Part shown: positions 1 to 8,385 of the stretch, one piece after another
Numbering within the stretch: the first letter of the stretch is position 1
Layout of the letters: each line of letters opens with the position of its first letter
Assembly (NCBI GenBank): GCA_020850325.1
Contig: JADZEW010000001.1
Span: 62,001-126,000, forward strand
Source: Methanoregulaceae archaeon
Lineage (GTDB): Bacteria; Armatimonadota; Fimbriimonadia; Fimbriimonadales; Fimbriimonadaceae
Direction: 5' to 3'
DNA: 64,000 nt
Made by a program: the position numbers and the translations under genes
Notes under the pieces: generated by a model
What the model was told of the DNA's origin: nothing
The model's database searches: none
The model's input: the letters and a program-made list of their open reading frames with translations, nothing else

Positions 1-1488
1 GTGTATCGCAAGTACCCGGCGGGTTGGTCCGCCGAGGCGAGGCAGCGAGTGGCCGGGCCCGTGACGGTTAGTGTGACGGTGTGCGATTCTGATCTAGACC
101 GGCTGTCCTGCGAAGCGGCTATGTCCCCCTTTGTCCAGGTGCCGAAGCAGGGGCCTTGGCCCCATACGGACGTCGGCAATGCAGAACGACTAGCGTCGAT
201 CCTCAGGGGCAAGGCGCTGTGGTGTCACCCATGGAAGTCGTGGCTCATTTGGGACGGTGCGCGCTGGAAACGTGACGAAACAGGCGGTGCACCAATCATC
301 AGAGAAGCCACTGCGATGGTACGCGCTCAGTTCCGGTCAGCTATTGACAATGCCGCACAAAACTGGGCAAAGAAGAGTCAGGATCGCAGGCAATTGACCT
401 CAATGATCGAGCTGGCCAAGGCCGAGGAAGGCATCTCTATCACTCCAGATGCGCTCGACCGTGACGAATGGCTGCTGAACGTGGCCAACGGGACCCTCGA
501 CCTGCGCACGGGCGAGCTGCGCAGCCCGCGGCGCGAGGATCTCATCACGCGGATCACGAACGTGCCTTATGACCCCGAAGCCGACATCACCCGTTGGGAG
601 GCGTTCCTCGATCGGGTGACCGCTGGCTCGCGCGACCTGCAAGTGTTCCTGTACCGAGCGGCTGGATACTCGTTGACGGGTTTGACGACCGAACAGGCTC
701 TATTCTTCCTCTATGGTAGCGGGCGAAACGGCAAGTCCACTTTCATGGACCTGTTGATGCACGTCATGGGAGAGTACGCGATGCACACCCCGACGGAGAC
801 TTTGATGGTCAAGGGGAACAACTCGAGCGTACCAAATGACCTCGCCAGGCTCAAGGGTGCGCGCCTCGTCGCAGCCACTGAGACCGAGGCCGGCAAGCGA
901 CTGGCAGAGTCACTCGTCAAGCAACTAACCGGCGGGGACCCGATCACGGCTCGCTTTCTCCACGGTGAGTTCTTCACGTTCACCCCGACATTCAAGCTCT
1001 GGCTCAGCGGAAACTACAAACCCACGATTCGGGGCGCAGATGATGGCATCTGGCGACGGATCCGCTTGATCCCCTTCGAAGTGAGCATCCCGGAGTCCGA
1101 AGTCGACCCTGACTTGAAGGATAGGCTGAAGGAAGAAGCGCAGGGAATTCTGGCCTGGTGCGTCCGAGGGTGCCTTGAATGGCAGCGCGAACGGCTGTTC
1201 GCTTCCGATGTCGTGACCAGCGCGACCGATGGGTATCGACGGGAGATGGACACGATCGGGGACTTCCTGGAGGAATGCATTAGGGATGCGCCCGGAGACT
1301 TTCTTACGTCGGGCGATTTGTACCGAGCCTACAAAACGTGGTGTGAGGAGCATGGTGAGCAAGCGCGGAGCCAAAGGGCACTCAGTAACGAGCTATCAAG
1401 GCGCGGACGGGACCCACACAAGAACACCCACGGCGACCGAGGCTTCTATGACATCAACCTGCGAAACGCCGATATACCCAAGTATTAG
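1..1488 (+). CDS. Phage/plasmid primase-helicase, P4/D5 type (possibly 5'-truncated by window edge)
   Basis: This is a replication initiator helicase of mobile elements: a SF3 AAA+ helicase preceded by a D5_N-like domain. The Walker A motif GSGRNGKST lies near residue 240. It is followed by a Walker B-like stretch (RLVAATETEAGKR) and the SF3 motif C region (KLWLSGNYKPT). The N-terminal HPWKSWLIWDGARWKRDE is typical of the D5/P4 family start region. The frame is open to base 1, so the true start may lie upstream; the ATG at 121 is an internal alternative with no clear RBS. No separate primase active site is visible, so it may be helicase only. Its position at the island edge suggests self-replication or rescue of an integrative element. 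Confidence 0.85.
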   Translation: MYRKYPAGWSAEARQRVAGPVTVSVTVCDSDLDRLSCEAAMSPFVQVPKQGPWPHTDVGNAERLASILRGKALWCHPWKSWLIWDGARWKRDETGGAPIIREATAMVRAQFRSAIDNAAQNWAKKSQDRRQLTSMIELAKAEEGISITPDALDRDEWLLNVANGTLDLRTGELRSPRREDLITRITNVPYDPEADITRWEAFLDRVTAGSRDLQVFLYRAAGYSLTGLTTEQALFFLYGSGRNGKSTFMDLLMHVMGEYAMHTPTETLMVKGNNSSVPNDLARLKGARLVAATETEAGKRLAESLVKQLTGGDPITARFLHGEFFTFTPTFKLWLSGNYKPTIRGADDGIWRRIRLIPFEVSIPESEVDPDLKDRLKEEAQGILAWCVRGCLEWQRERLFASDVVTSATDGYRREMDTIGDFLEECIRDAPGDFLTSGDLYRAYKTWCEEHGEQARSQRALSNELSRRGRDPHKNTHGDRGFYDINLRNADIPKY

Positions 1489-1533
1489 ACCAATGCTTGA
1501 TTTGACGTCGTGTTTGGAAGACCAGGACATCAC

Positions 1534-1631
1534 CGGCGCATCGGCGTATCCGGCGCAAAGACCTGACTTTCTTTCTTACGCGCGCGTATTGGGCAAATAT
1601 AGAAGTACCTGTCCAATGCGCCGATGCGCCG
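1534..1631. repeat. Inverted repeat in the 510-bp gene-free stretch after the primase
   Basis: The stretch 1489-1998 has no convincing gene. Inside it, CGGCGCATCGGCG (1534-1546) is exactly complementary to CGCCGATGCGCCG (1619-1631), with 72 bases between. The second arm is extended by a direct repeat of GCGCCGAT. It could be a terminator-like long-range stem or an initiator-binding site for the neighbouring helicase. No AT-rich unwinding region is evident, so an origin role is only a guess. Confidence 0.45.
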
Positions 1632-1998
1632 ATGCGAAGCGTGTGTCAGAAGTGACTCGGTGCTAGCTGTCAAGCCTATCCTCTCAAGCCTAGGATGGAT
1701 CCAGCGAATCCAACCGTTTGGGTGTATGACAGCCGAGAACATGATTGCTGCAACCGCAATCAGCCCCCGGAAGCGTCCGCTTGCAAGAGGGGCAGCAGCT
1801 GGGCTCTAGCCGATCTCTTCATTGACGTTCAAACTCAAAATAGCCAGGTGTATTACAACCCGAGACCCTTGACGGTTTAAGCCTGAGCGATCGAGGGTTG
1901 ACTGTTCTGAGGCCATTAGGCGCAGAACGCGACTATGAAATCGTTGACTCCGGCACCAGTCTCTCCAGAGTCGAAGACGTGGGCCGCGCGTCTCGGTA

Positions 1999-2685
1999 TC
2001 AAGACTCTACTGGGCTCGGAGAGCTTCCCGCTCGCACCCGGATGCCGCGTGTGTTACAGCCCGCCGCCTTGCAGACGTTCCGGACGCTAGATATCGACCA
2101 AACCTTACGGGGTTGACCTTCGGGGAGAACGTCCGAAGCGAGGGTTTCTACGATTTCCTGGTAGGTGGCGCCGCTCGCCCGGAGTTCGATGATGCGGCCG
2201 CGCGTCTTGGTATCCCAAACAGGACGGCCGAGTTTCATGCCCTTGGCTTTGCGCGCTGCCAAGGCATCCTTGGTGCGCTGGGCAATCAGGTCGCGTTCGA
2301 GCTCGGCCACGAGAGCCAGGATCCCGATGGCAAACCGCCCCATCGGGGTCGATGTGTCGAGATCCGCGTCCAGGACACGCAGCTGCCAACCTTCGGTCTG
2401 AGCCTGCTTGGCGAGTTGCAGGAAGCCTAGCGCCGACCGGCTGATGCGGTCGAGCTTCGCCGCGACGAGGATGTCCGCCTCGCCCGCCCGAAGCAAGGTG
2501 ATCGCCTCTTCGAGCCCTGGGCGGCTCATGGTCTTGCCGCTGAGCCCTGCGTCTTCGATGATGCGCACGATGGTCCACCCTCGCCGAATCGCCTCGGAGA
2601 GAATCGCTGAGCGCTGGGCATCGAGCCCCGCGCCCGATTGGGCCTGTTCGTCGGTGCTGACTCGGATGTAGCCGATGGCGTTCAT
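1999..2685 (-). CDS. Serine recombinase (resolvase/invertase family)
   Basis: This is a small serine site-specific recombinase of 228 aa. The N-terminal catalytic domain begins GYIRVSTDEQ, with the nucleophile serine at about residue 10. Downstream lie the expected DRISRS and GRFAIGILALVAELERDLI segments, the latter forming the E-helix and dimer interface. The tail GRPVWDTKTRGRIIEL... is the usual resolvase helix-turn-helix that reads the res site. The start ATG overlaps the stop of a 34-aa upstream ORF (ATGA). It lies in the island and may resolve element dimers or invert DNA. A 30-bp palindrome upstream (2807-2836) is a plausible target or operator. Confidence 0.9.
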   Translation of the reverse strand: MNAIGYIRVSTDEQAQSGAGLDAQRSAILSEAIRRGWTIVRIIEDAGLSGKTMSRPGLEEAITLLRAGEADILVAAKLDRISRSALGFLQLAKQAQTEGWQLRVLDADLDTSTPMGRFAIGILALVAELERDLIAQRTKDALAARKAKGMKLGRPVWDTKTRGRIIELRASGATYQEIVETLASDVLPEGQPRKVWSISSVRNVCKAAGCNTRGIRVRAGSSPSPVES

Positions 2686-2786
2686 TCTTCGCCCTCCTCA
2701 AAGTCGAAATCGAGCTGGTCTTCAAGTCCAGGCAAGGACAGCTGCCGCTGCAGTTCGAGATCGTCAATCGGGTCGGCTTGTTTCAC
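2682..2786 (-). CDS. Small acidic ORF (34 aa) coupled to the resolvase
   Basis: This GTG-started ORF is not in the supplied track and encodes VKQADPIDDLELQRQLSLPG followed by an acidic tail. It ends in an ATGA overlap with the resolvase start, so the two would be translationally coupled. No Shine-Dalgarno precedes the GTG, but a perfect TATAAT box ends 7 nt upstream, so the message could be leaderless. About a third of its residues are D or E. Function is unknown; it may simply be a leader that sets resolvase expression. Confidence 0.45.
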   Translation of the reverse strand: MKQADPIDDLELQRQLSLPGLEDQLDFDFEEGEE

Positions 2787-2793
2787 GCTTTAT

Positions 2794-2799
2794 ATTATA
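2794..2799 (-). promoter_or_regulatory. Perfect TATAAT -10 box of the resolvase unit
   Basis: On the minus strand the sequence reads TATAAT ATAAAGC GTG. The box sits 7 nt before the GTG of the 34-aa ORF, which would place the start site at or next to the start codon. No good -35 lies at 17 nt; the upstream palindrome occupies that region, so control by a bound protein is likely. Confidence 0.5.
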
Positions 2800-2806
2800 T
2801 AGCTAC

Positions 2807-2836
2807 TTTTGCCAAAAACGACCGTTTATGGCAAAA
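2807..2836. repeat. 30-bp near-perfect palindrome upstream of the resolvase
   Basis: TTTTGCCAAAAACG, then AC, then CGTTTATGGCAAAA: 14-bp arms with one mismatch around a 2-bp centre. This is the layout of serine-recombinase crossover sites (two half-sites around a central dinucleotide) and also of a dimeric repressor operator. It overlaps the expected -35 region of the resolvase promoter. Confidence 0.6.
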
Positions 2837-3078
2837 ACAATTAGGGATGCCAACACATCGTCATGCCAGATAACTGGGAGTATTGGCGCGTGGGTCGATT
2901 GCGCGCCTGGACATCGGCAACACGGATGGGCGGCAGCGGTGCGCGGGGGTTGGCCGGCGCTGTGACGACGGTCCGGAGACGGTGGCAGTCCGATGCAGGG
3001 GAAGGGGGGAGGGGGACCGACACGCGCGGTGGGGCCCCCTCCTACCGCTCGGAGTTCCTGGCACAAATCTCCGGGAAC
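2837..3078. other. Gene-free stretch between resolvase unit and metallophosphoesterase
   Basis: Several short overlapping ORFs exist on both strands here, but none shows a ribosome-binding site or recognisable sequence. I see no RNA gene or further repeat. Confidence 0.4.
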
Positions 3079-3750
3079 CTAGCGCAAGGGTTGATCCCAT
3101 AGTTGCGCCCCGCTTGCCTGATCATTGGTTAGCCTGCCTAACAGATCGTGATGATCGTTCGATACGAACATCCTCTCCGCCATTCTCATCTCGACTCCAT
3201 CGAGGGTTAGCGGCACCAAGAAGTTGGCATCAACACCCACATCCAGCATCTTTCGCTTGCGGCCGACCCGCATGAGTCGACCGTGGTCGTCCCGCAGACT
3301 CCCGTGACTGTGTCCGTGAAGGTGCCAACTTCTCTGCGCGGCTCCATTCCAGCTTCGCAGCGGGTAGTGGCAGAGGACGATATGTTGGGTGTCCGAACCT
3401 CGCTCAACGTACAGGTCCACAAGCGGCTCCAGCACCGTCCAGACCTGCGAAATCAGGTCTAGCTGTCGCTCGTGGTTTCCAGGCAGGTAGCAGATCTTGC
3501 CGTTGAAGCTCCGCAACAGATCGAGAGCCTGTCTCTCAACGAGGGCCGGACAGTCCCTCGGCAAAAGCAGCGCATCACCAAGGTTGAACACGATGCTGTC
3601 ACGATCAAACAGACGGTTGTGAGCATCGCGCATGGCCTCGTTCATGCCAAGGACACTAGCAAAGGGCCGATTCTGAAGCCTGATGATCTTCGCGTGATAC
3701 AGATGTAAGTCGCTGGTGAAACCGATGCGTTGTTGATCAGAAACATTCAC
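3079..3750 (-). CDS. Metallophosphoesterase family protein
   Basis: A calcineurin-like metallophosphoesterase of 223 aa with every expected metal-binding block in order: TSDLHLYH (D and H of motif I), NLGDA (GD), LPGNHE (GNHE), VLCHYPL, and HLHGHSHG near the C-terminus. Proteins of this size are common in phages and islands as predicted phosphodiesterases or phosphatases; the substrate cannot be read from sequence. The RBS GGAGGTG lies about 8 nt before the ATG. It is the last gene of a minus-strand series after the VirD4-like ATPase (56-bp gap), so it is probably co-transcribed. Confidence 0.85.
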   Translation of the reverse strand: MNVSDQQRIGFTSDLHLYHAKIIRLQNRPFASVLGMNEAMRDAHNRLFDRDSIVFNLGDALLLPRDCPALVERQALDLLRSFNGKICYLPGNHERQLDLISQVWTVLEPLVDLYVERGSDTQHIVLCHYPLRSWNGAAQRSWHLHGHSHGSLRDDHGRLMRVGRKRKMLDVGVDANFLVPLTLDGVEMRMAERMFVSNDHHDLLGRLTNDQASGAQLWDQPLR

Positions 3751-3806
3751 AAGACACCTCCGGAACCTGCTCCGAAATCGCTTATCTCTCTAGGACAATC
3801 GACTCC

Positions 3807-5771
3807 TCACTCGACTTCCGAGTCATCACGGGCGGCCTTGCGTCGCTTTGCCTCTTCCTCCTTCTTTGCCCTTGTATAGTCCAGGTACAATAGGTTCGCC
3901 ATGATGTTGTTGGTATTGGAATAAACGTAGGCCAAGAAGAACTCCGTGATCGTCGCATTTCGGTTTGCCAATTCTTCAGCCAGCCGCAAGATGAGCGAAA
4001 CCCGTTGGTCGTTCTCCTGCATAAACGCTTCCCACCACTTCTTCGCGCTACCGGTCGTGTCTGCCCAACCAATCTTGGCCATCGTTGCCCGCAGAAGCTT
4101 GCGGATCTCGCGCTCGGACATTCCACGAGTATCAGTGATTCCAGGCTGCAGTTCAGTATGCCCGGTGGGCTTCACCGCTTCGACCGCTGGCTCTGCCTTT
4201 CTCTTCCTCTTAGGGACCTGCTTATCGGGCATAGCTCCACCTTGGGTGCGATTCCAAGTCTCGAAGCCCGGCAGTTGCCAAATTGGGCATGCATACCCCA
4301 GCAGCGGCGGCAACTCAGGGAGCAAAATGGTCAGCAACAAACCCTTGTCTGGATGTCTGCGCGGATTGGCGATCTCTTCGGGGGAGAGGACATGACGCAA
4401 CACCTCCCGTTCCGCGATGATCCGCGGATCGTCGGGACCAGCCGTCTGGAATTCCAGGTATCTGCACGTGGCCGATCTCTCACTCAGAAATTGCGCATCC
4501 GCAAGACCTAGCGGCGGGACGGCGATCAAGGTACCAAAGCCGTCAAGCAGTGCGGAGGCCCCCGGGCCATATCGCTCTCGGACCTGCCCCAGCGATTGAA
4601 CCGCGACCGTAAAGAAGCACTTGCGGCTTCGGGACGTGTGGATACTGTCCTCGATAGGGATCGGTGCAGCAAGCGAGCTGGCGAACTCGTCGACATAGCA
4701 GTTCATTGGGCGCGGCAGGCTGCCTCCATGGCGGTTAGCGCAATCGACCGTCCAAGCCAACAGTCGGCTGAGAAAGACCGTTGTCAACGAGGCCAGTCTG
4801 CTTGAACCCTCTGGACAGCGGTAGATGAAGACGCATGGTTGATCGGAGAGCATGTCGAACTTGAACTCACCCTGTGAAGTCGTCGCTGAGATTCGCGGGT
4901 CTGCAAACGCCTCGCACAGATTCTCAGCGACTGTGATCGTCGTTTCTGCATTTTTATTATCTCGGACGGCATAGATGAGCGATGCAGGTATGTTGCTAAC
5001 ACCGGATCTTTGCAGGTCCTTGACAATCGCATCCGCTGGCAGATCAAGGAGCCGTTTGAGGCCCGCAGGGTTAATTGGACTACCCGCTGCAATGTGGACG
5101 TGCAGCAAGTCTGTTACCAGTTTCGTACCCTGCACCTTGAAGTAGGTCCCATCTGAAGTCGTGCTCTTATCGATGAAGCTTAGACATTGAGCGATTTCTT
5201 GACATCCACCTCGATCGGACAGCCCATCGAACGGGTTCCAACGGATCGAGTGGAGCGGTTCCAACGGCGAGAAGTAGATCACGTTGGCGCGTTTTCCACG
5301 GGCTTTCTCAGCCATTTCTAAGACAACAGACGTCAAATCCCCTTTCGCATCGATGACGACGACGGTGCTTTCTTGGTTAAGAAGATCCCCATACATAAGC
5401 ACGGTCAGAATCTTCGTCGTCTTGCCAGATCCCGTCTTGCCTAAGATGAGGGTATGACGTTCACGCACATGCTCAGGGAAGCAGAGGTCGAAGGTCTTCG
5501 CCTCCAACTGCCCATCGGCTCTTTCGAAGAGGCCGGTGAACGATGGCAACTTAGAGGACCCCGCCTGATCCCCCGCCATTTGAGCTGCATGGATACCTTG
5601 CCACGTCATAAGCGATGGCTCGGAGTAGGCTCCTGGCGTCGGGCGCTCGGGGATCCAGGCCTCACGCACAGGCGGGAGTTCCTGACCTTGCGCGACCGCC
5701 AAGCTTGCTCTCACGCCAAGGCGAGTACTTCCCGCGAGAACGTCACGATCAATCAACACGCGATTACTCAT
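3807..5771 (-). CDS. VirD4/TraG-like conjugative coupling-type ATPase
   Basis: A 654-aa P-loop ATPase of the type IV coupling protein/HerA-FtsK group. Walker A GKTGSGKTT is at residues 111-119, VVIDAKGDL follows at about 139-147, and the Walker B-like YVDEFASS is near residue 360. The segment FFTVAVQSLGQVRERYG resembles the TraG/TraD C-terminal region. No transmembrane helix is obvious at the N-terminus, unlike classic VirD4, so it may act in the cytoplasm. The ORF start overlaps the AAA+ gene by 8 bp (ATGAGTAA), implying coupled translation. No relaxase or pilus genes are in the window, so a role in conjugation is not established; a role in the neighbouring putative defence system is possible. 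Confidence 0.75.
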   Translation of the reverse strand: MSNRVLIDRDVLAGSTRLGVRASLAVAQGQELPPVREAWIPERPTPGAYSEPSLMTWQGIHAAQMAGDQAGSSKLPSFTGLFERADGQLEAKTFDLCFPEHVRERHTLILGKTGSGKTTKILTVLMYGDLLNQESTVVVIDAKGDLTSVVLEMAEKARGKRANVIYFSPLEPLHSIRWNPFDGLSDRGGCQEIAQCLSFIDKSTTSDGTYFKVQGTKLVTDLLHVHIAAGSPINPAGLKRLLDLPADAIVKDLQRSGVSNIPASLIYAVRDNKNAETTITVAENLCEAFADPRISATTSQGEFKFDMLSDQPCVFIYRCPEGSSRLASLTTVFLSRLLAWTVDCANRHGGSLPRPMNCYVDEFASSLAAPIPIEDSIHTSRSRKCFFTVAVQSLGQVRERYGPGASALLDGFGTLIAVPPLGLADAQFLSERSATCRYLEFQTAGPDDPRIIAEREVLRHVLSPEEIANPRRHPDKGLLLTILLPELPPLLGYACPIWQLPGFETWNRTQGGAMPDKQVPKRKRKAEPAVEAVKPTGHTELQPGITDTRGMSEREIRKLLRATMAKIGWADTTGSAKKWWEAFMQENDQRVSLILRLAEELANRNATITEFFLAYVYSNTNNIMANLLYLDYTRAKKEEEAKRRKAARDDSEVE

Positions 5772-6645
5772 AGTTATGCTCCTCCATCACTGCATCGCCC
5801 CAAAGCCTGAGCTCTAGGTCTGCCAGAACACCGTGCAAACCGCGGACACCGCTGCCCTGCTCCAGTGCGCTGTCAACCACCGTCCACAGCGCGTTCTCAG
5901 AGAAGTCGACTTGGGCACCGAGCGCCTCCGAAAGCGCATCGGCCAGCGCTCGAGCTGGCGATAGTGGGGACTCCAAAATGCGGAACAGGTCTTCCCTCCC
6001 GAGGGGCCGAAAGCCGATGCGATGTCGAATCGTGTCGAGCAGTATGGGAGGAAGTTGCCTATAGATAACGGCAGCGTGGTCGTTGTCCGGGGTCGGAACG
6101 TAGCTGAGGTTTGCCAACCAAAGAAGTCCCGTGAGATCCATCTCCGCCTTCGCCCCACGGTGCCGATAGCTCACCTTTCCAGGGTCACGAAGAACAAGGG
6201 CCAACTCCTCTCGAGCACTCGGCGTGGCATAGAGCAGGTCATCGACCAGAACAACCGCCACCGGTTTCGTCGGGACCTCTCGGTCGTTGTAGAGGTCGAG
6301 GAGGCCTGTGAGAGCACGCGAACGAATTTCATCTCGATGTCCAGCAACCGACGGCAAGTGGACCTCTACCAGAGGGAGGCTGGCCGCCTCGGTTACTTCT
6401 CGAACAGACTCGGTTTTGCCGACCCCGACCGGTCCAAAGAGCAGAACGGGGGGCACTCGCCGGTCAGTCTGGCGACTCCAAATGTAGTGCGCCGCAACCC
6501 CGCGCAGTCGAGCGATGGCCTGCTCTTGGCCTATGACCCGCGAAGCGAAGTTTGGGATTTCTGCGTCAATCCGCAACTCGGTCTGGGCAGTGCTTCGGTA
6601 CGGCTCAGGGAAGCCGTCGTCTTCAAACTGGTAGGTGGTGGACAT
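5764..6645 (-). CDS. AAA+ ATPase (Clp/RuvB-like core)
   Basis: A AAA+ ATPase of about 293 aa. Walker A is LLFGPVGVGKTES, Walker B is VAVVLVDDL, and the sensor I region is LLWLANLSY. The block FASRVIGQEQAIARLRGVAAHY before the P-loop matches the entry helix of Clp-type AAA+ domains. The winged C-terminus is short. I start it at the ATG 6645, which has AAGGA about 10 nt upstream; a GTG at 6669 is an alternative. It is translationally coupled to the VirD4-like gene, so the two probably form one machine. The bipartite motif GTAAACC-N15-GAGAATCA lies just upstream. Confidence 0.75.
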   Translation of the reverse strand: MSTTYQFEDDGFPEPYRSTAQTELRIDAEIPNFASRVIGQEQAIARLRGVAAHYIWSRQTDRRVPPVLLFGPVGVGKTESVREVTEAASLPLVEVHLPSVAGHRDEIRSRALTGLLDLYNDREVPTKPVAVVLVDDLLYATPSAREELALVLRDPGKVSYRHRGAKAEMDLTGLLWLANLSYVPTPDNDHAAVIYRQLPPILLDTIRHRIGFRPLGREDLFRILESPLSPARALADALSEALGAQVDFSENALWTVVDSALEQGSGVRGLHGVLADLELRLWGDAVMEEHNYE

Positions 6646-6693
6646 GGGCGGGGGATCCTTGTTCTTCACAGGTGATTTGACCTGCTCTGTAAG

Positions 6694-6723
6694 TGATTCT
6701 CCGCCGGCACAGGAATGGTTTAC
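6694..6723 (-). promoter_or_regulatory. Bipartite ECF-like promoter motif, copy 1 (AAA+ gene)
   Basis: On the minus strand: GTAAACC, 15 nt, GAGAATCA. The pair ends about 48 nt before the ATG of the AAA+ gene. It is one of seven sites in this neighbourhood with identical spacing and is proposed to be a promoter for the island-encoded ECF sigma factor. Confidence 0.6.
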
Positions 6724-6738
6724 AAGGACTAGAAGATT

Positions 6739-7791
6739 CTATAGACCCTCGTCTGCGAAGCCATATACCGAGCAGAAGCAGTCTCGGATCAGCCCCGTGG
6801 GAACACTTGACTGACGGATCTCACCGTCTTCGTACACACACCGGATGGCTGTCGATCGAAGCAATCGGCCCGCGACAAGTTCCTCAATCGATCGCAATGC
6901 CCAACTGACGGCCATCATGTTGATGCTTCGGAGACTGCCTAGCCGACCACGCCCAAACTCGCGGCTTTCGTCTGCGATCTGCGCTGTTCTCCGATCGAGT
7001 CCCATCGTGCAAGCTAAGCACCGATCTCCGGGCAAGGAGACGGCGCCCTCAAAGCCGATCAAGGGCTCTTCAGCCGTCCCGAAAACGCCTGTCCCGATCG
7101 AGAGTGTTGGAACGAGGTAACGGCTGCCGATTGCGGCAATGGCTCGACGAGCTCGAGCAGAATCACACGCGGCGACGATAATGTCACAGTCAAGAAACTG
7201 GCTAAACGTGCTGAAGCCTTGGATGTCCCCTTGGATCGTTGTGACACGAACTTCTGGGTTGAGCTCACGGGCGAGCCGGCCGATCACGTCTACCTTTGGC
7301 CTTCCAAAGTCTATGAGTGCGATGGGTTCCGGCCACCGACTTGAATCTGTAGGCCCAAGGATGTCTGGGTCCGCCAGCACCAACTCACACACGCCCTCCA
7401 TAGCCAGGGCCGTTGCGAGATTCGAGCCTAGTCCTCCGACTCCGGCGATACCAACTCGCAGCCGACTCAGCTTCGACCAAGGAAGCAAGCCCAAACCTCC
7501 GGCTTGGCGGCTCCGCTCAACACCAACGAGAACAGGTTCAACTACCGTCCAATCAGGAACAAGAGCGATCTCACCGACCTCCGGACCATCCGGAAGCTGA
7601 ACCTTTAATGGCGCACCATCGCTGCCCAGCACAAAGTTTGCAGGCTGACCGTCCGCCGACGGCGTAAGGACAAGGAGGTCACCGAGCGGAGTGCGGGTGA
7701 CTCCCCGCCGCCACAAGGACGGCGGGGAGGTCAGGAACGACAAGGCGGGAACTCGAACTCGCATCGCAGTCATCTCAGTGCTGAGTGGCAA
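6739..7791 (-). CDS. ThiF/MoeB/E1-like adenylyltransferase family protein
   Basis: A 350-aa protein with a Rossmann-type E1 core. The glycine-rich loop GIAGVGGLGSNLATALA is followed by VLADPDILGPTDSSRW, the ATP-binding aspartates and arginine of the family. GDRCLACTMG gives one CxxC pair, and CFCSVYG near the C-terminus gives a second Cys pair, together suiting a structural zinc. About 100 N-terminal residues are not recognisable. Family members adenylate ubiquitin-like or small-molecule C-termini; no ubiquitin-like protein, E2 or JAB protease is seen nearby, so the substrate is unknown. The start overlaps the small gene upstream by 17 bp, showing an operon. Confidence 0.8.
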   Translation of the reverse strand: MPLSTEMTAMRVRVPALSFLTSPPSLWRRGVTRTPLGDLLVLTPSADGQPANFVLGSDGAPLKVQLPDGPEVGEIALVPDWTVVEPVLVGVERSRQAGGLGLLPWSKLSRLRVGIAGVGGLGSNLATALAMEGVCELVLADPDILGPTDSSRWPEPIALIDFGRPKVDVIGRLARELNPEVRVTTIQGDIQGFSTFSQFLDCDIIVAACDSARARRAIAAIGSRYLVPTLSIGTGVFGTAEEPLIGFEGAVSLPGDRCLACTMGLDRRTAQIADESREFGRGRLGSLRSINMMAVSWALRSIEELVAGRLLRSTAIRCVYEDGEIRQSSVPTGLIRDCFCSVYGFADEGL

Positions 7792-8032
7792 GAGTCTGGA
7801 GTCCGACTACAAACTCGTGCACATCAAGCGTCGTCACCTGCTCCCTTCGCGAAACGAGCGGCAAGGTGATGGCGCGGTCAAGCCACTGATCGAACGACGC
7901 TTCGCTCCGACAGATCGCGGCACACACGTAGTCGATGCCGAAACGGTCTGCCAACCTCTCAAGCGCACCCTTTCGAGCAGCGTTCACTCGCCCCAGATAT
8001 TCGAGAGCATACAACCAAAGATCACGGTTCAT
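7775..8032 (-). CDS. Small conserved island protein, copy A (85 aa)
   Basis: Not recognised by family, but one of three paralogues in this window (with 15091-15366 and 24513-24730). Shared blocks are ERLADRFGIDYVCAAIC, then ASFDQWLDRAITLPLVSR. The protein looks alpha-helical with a conserved Cys. I place the start at the ATG 8032 because AGGAGG sits 5 nt before it; the track start at 8083 is upstream of that. It overlaps the ThiF-like gene by 17 bp. The bipartite promoter motif 8076-8105 lies 44 nt upstream. Confidence 0.75.
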   Translation of the reverse strand: MNRDLWLYALEYLGRVNAARKGALERLADRFGIDYVCAAICRSEASFDQWLDRAITLPLVSRREQVTTLDVHEFVVGLQTLATQH

Positions 8033-8075
8033 CTTTCCTCCTTCGATTCCCCTCATTTGCATGCGGGGTGTTAGG

Positions 8076-8105
8076 AGGTACACGGGACCGGGCTGTTTGG
8101 TTTAC
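8076..8105 (-). promoter_or_regulatory. Bipartite ECF-like promoter motif, copy 2 (small protein A - ThiF)
   Basis: Minus strand: CCTTGTAAACCA context, with GTAAACC, 15 nt, GTGTACCT. The downstream box is the weakest of the seven, but the upstream box is identical over 12 bases to copy 1. Confidence 0.5.
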
Positions 8106-8385
8106 AAGGCCCGCAGAAAACTCGCAGAACGGCAAGCAAGTCGCCCGCGATAGTGAGCATGTTCGGAGCCGCTGACCGCCCCGAAGGCAGGTCCGCCGAC
8201 CCAGTATCATCAGGTTCAGGGCCTTATGCCATCCTAGCTACTTGGCACCTTATACCGGCAACATTCTCGGCCGCAGAACCCTATCGCCTCTCAGAGCAAA
8301 GCCCCCTCGTGAATAGTCCATTTGTGGAACCCTCCACGCTACTGGGTCAGCGCACACCCCATTCCGAATGCAGTATCACGTACCC
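8106..8385. other. Gene-free stretch downstream of the STAND gene
   Basis: The 280 bases between promoter copy 2 and the stop of the large STAND gene contain no supportable ORF, strong hairpin with a U-run, or RNA gene that I can see. Confidence 0.4.

Noticed and set aside
2863-3275. Overlapping plus-strand ORFs (79 and 130 aa)
   Set aside because: No RBS or homology; composition fits non-coding sequence and the second overlaps the metallophosphoesterase.
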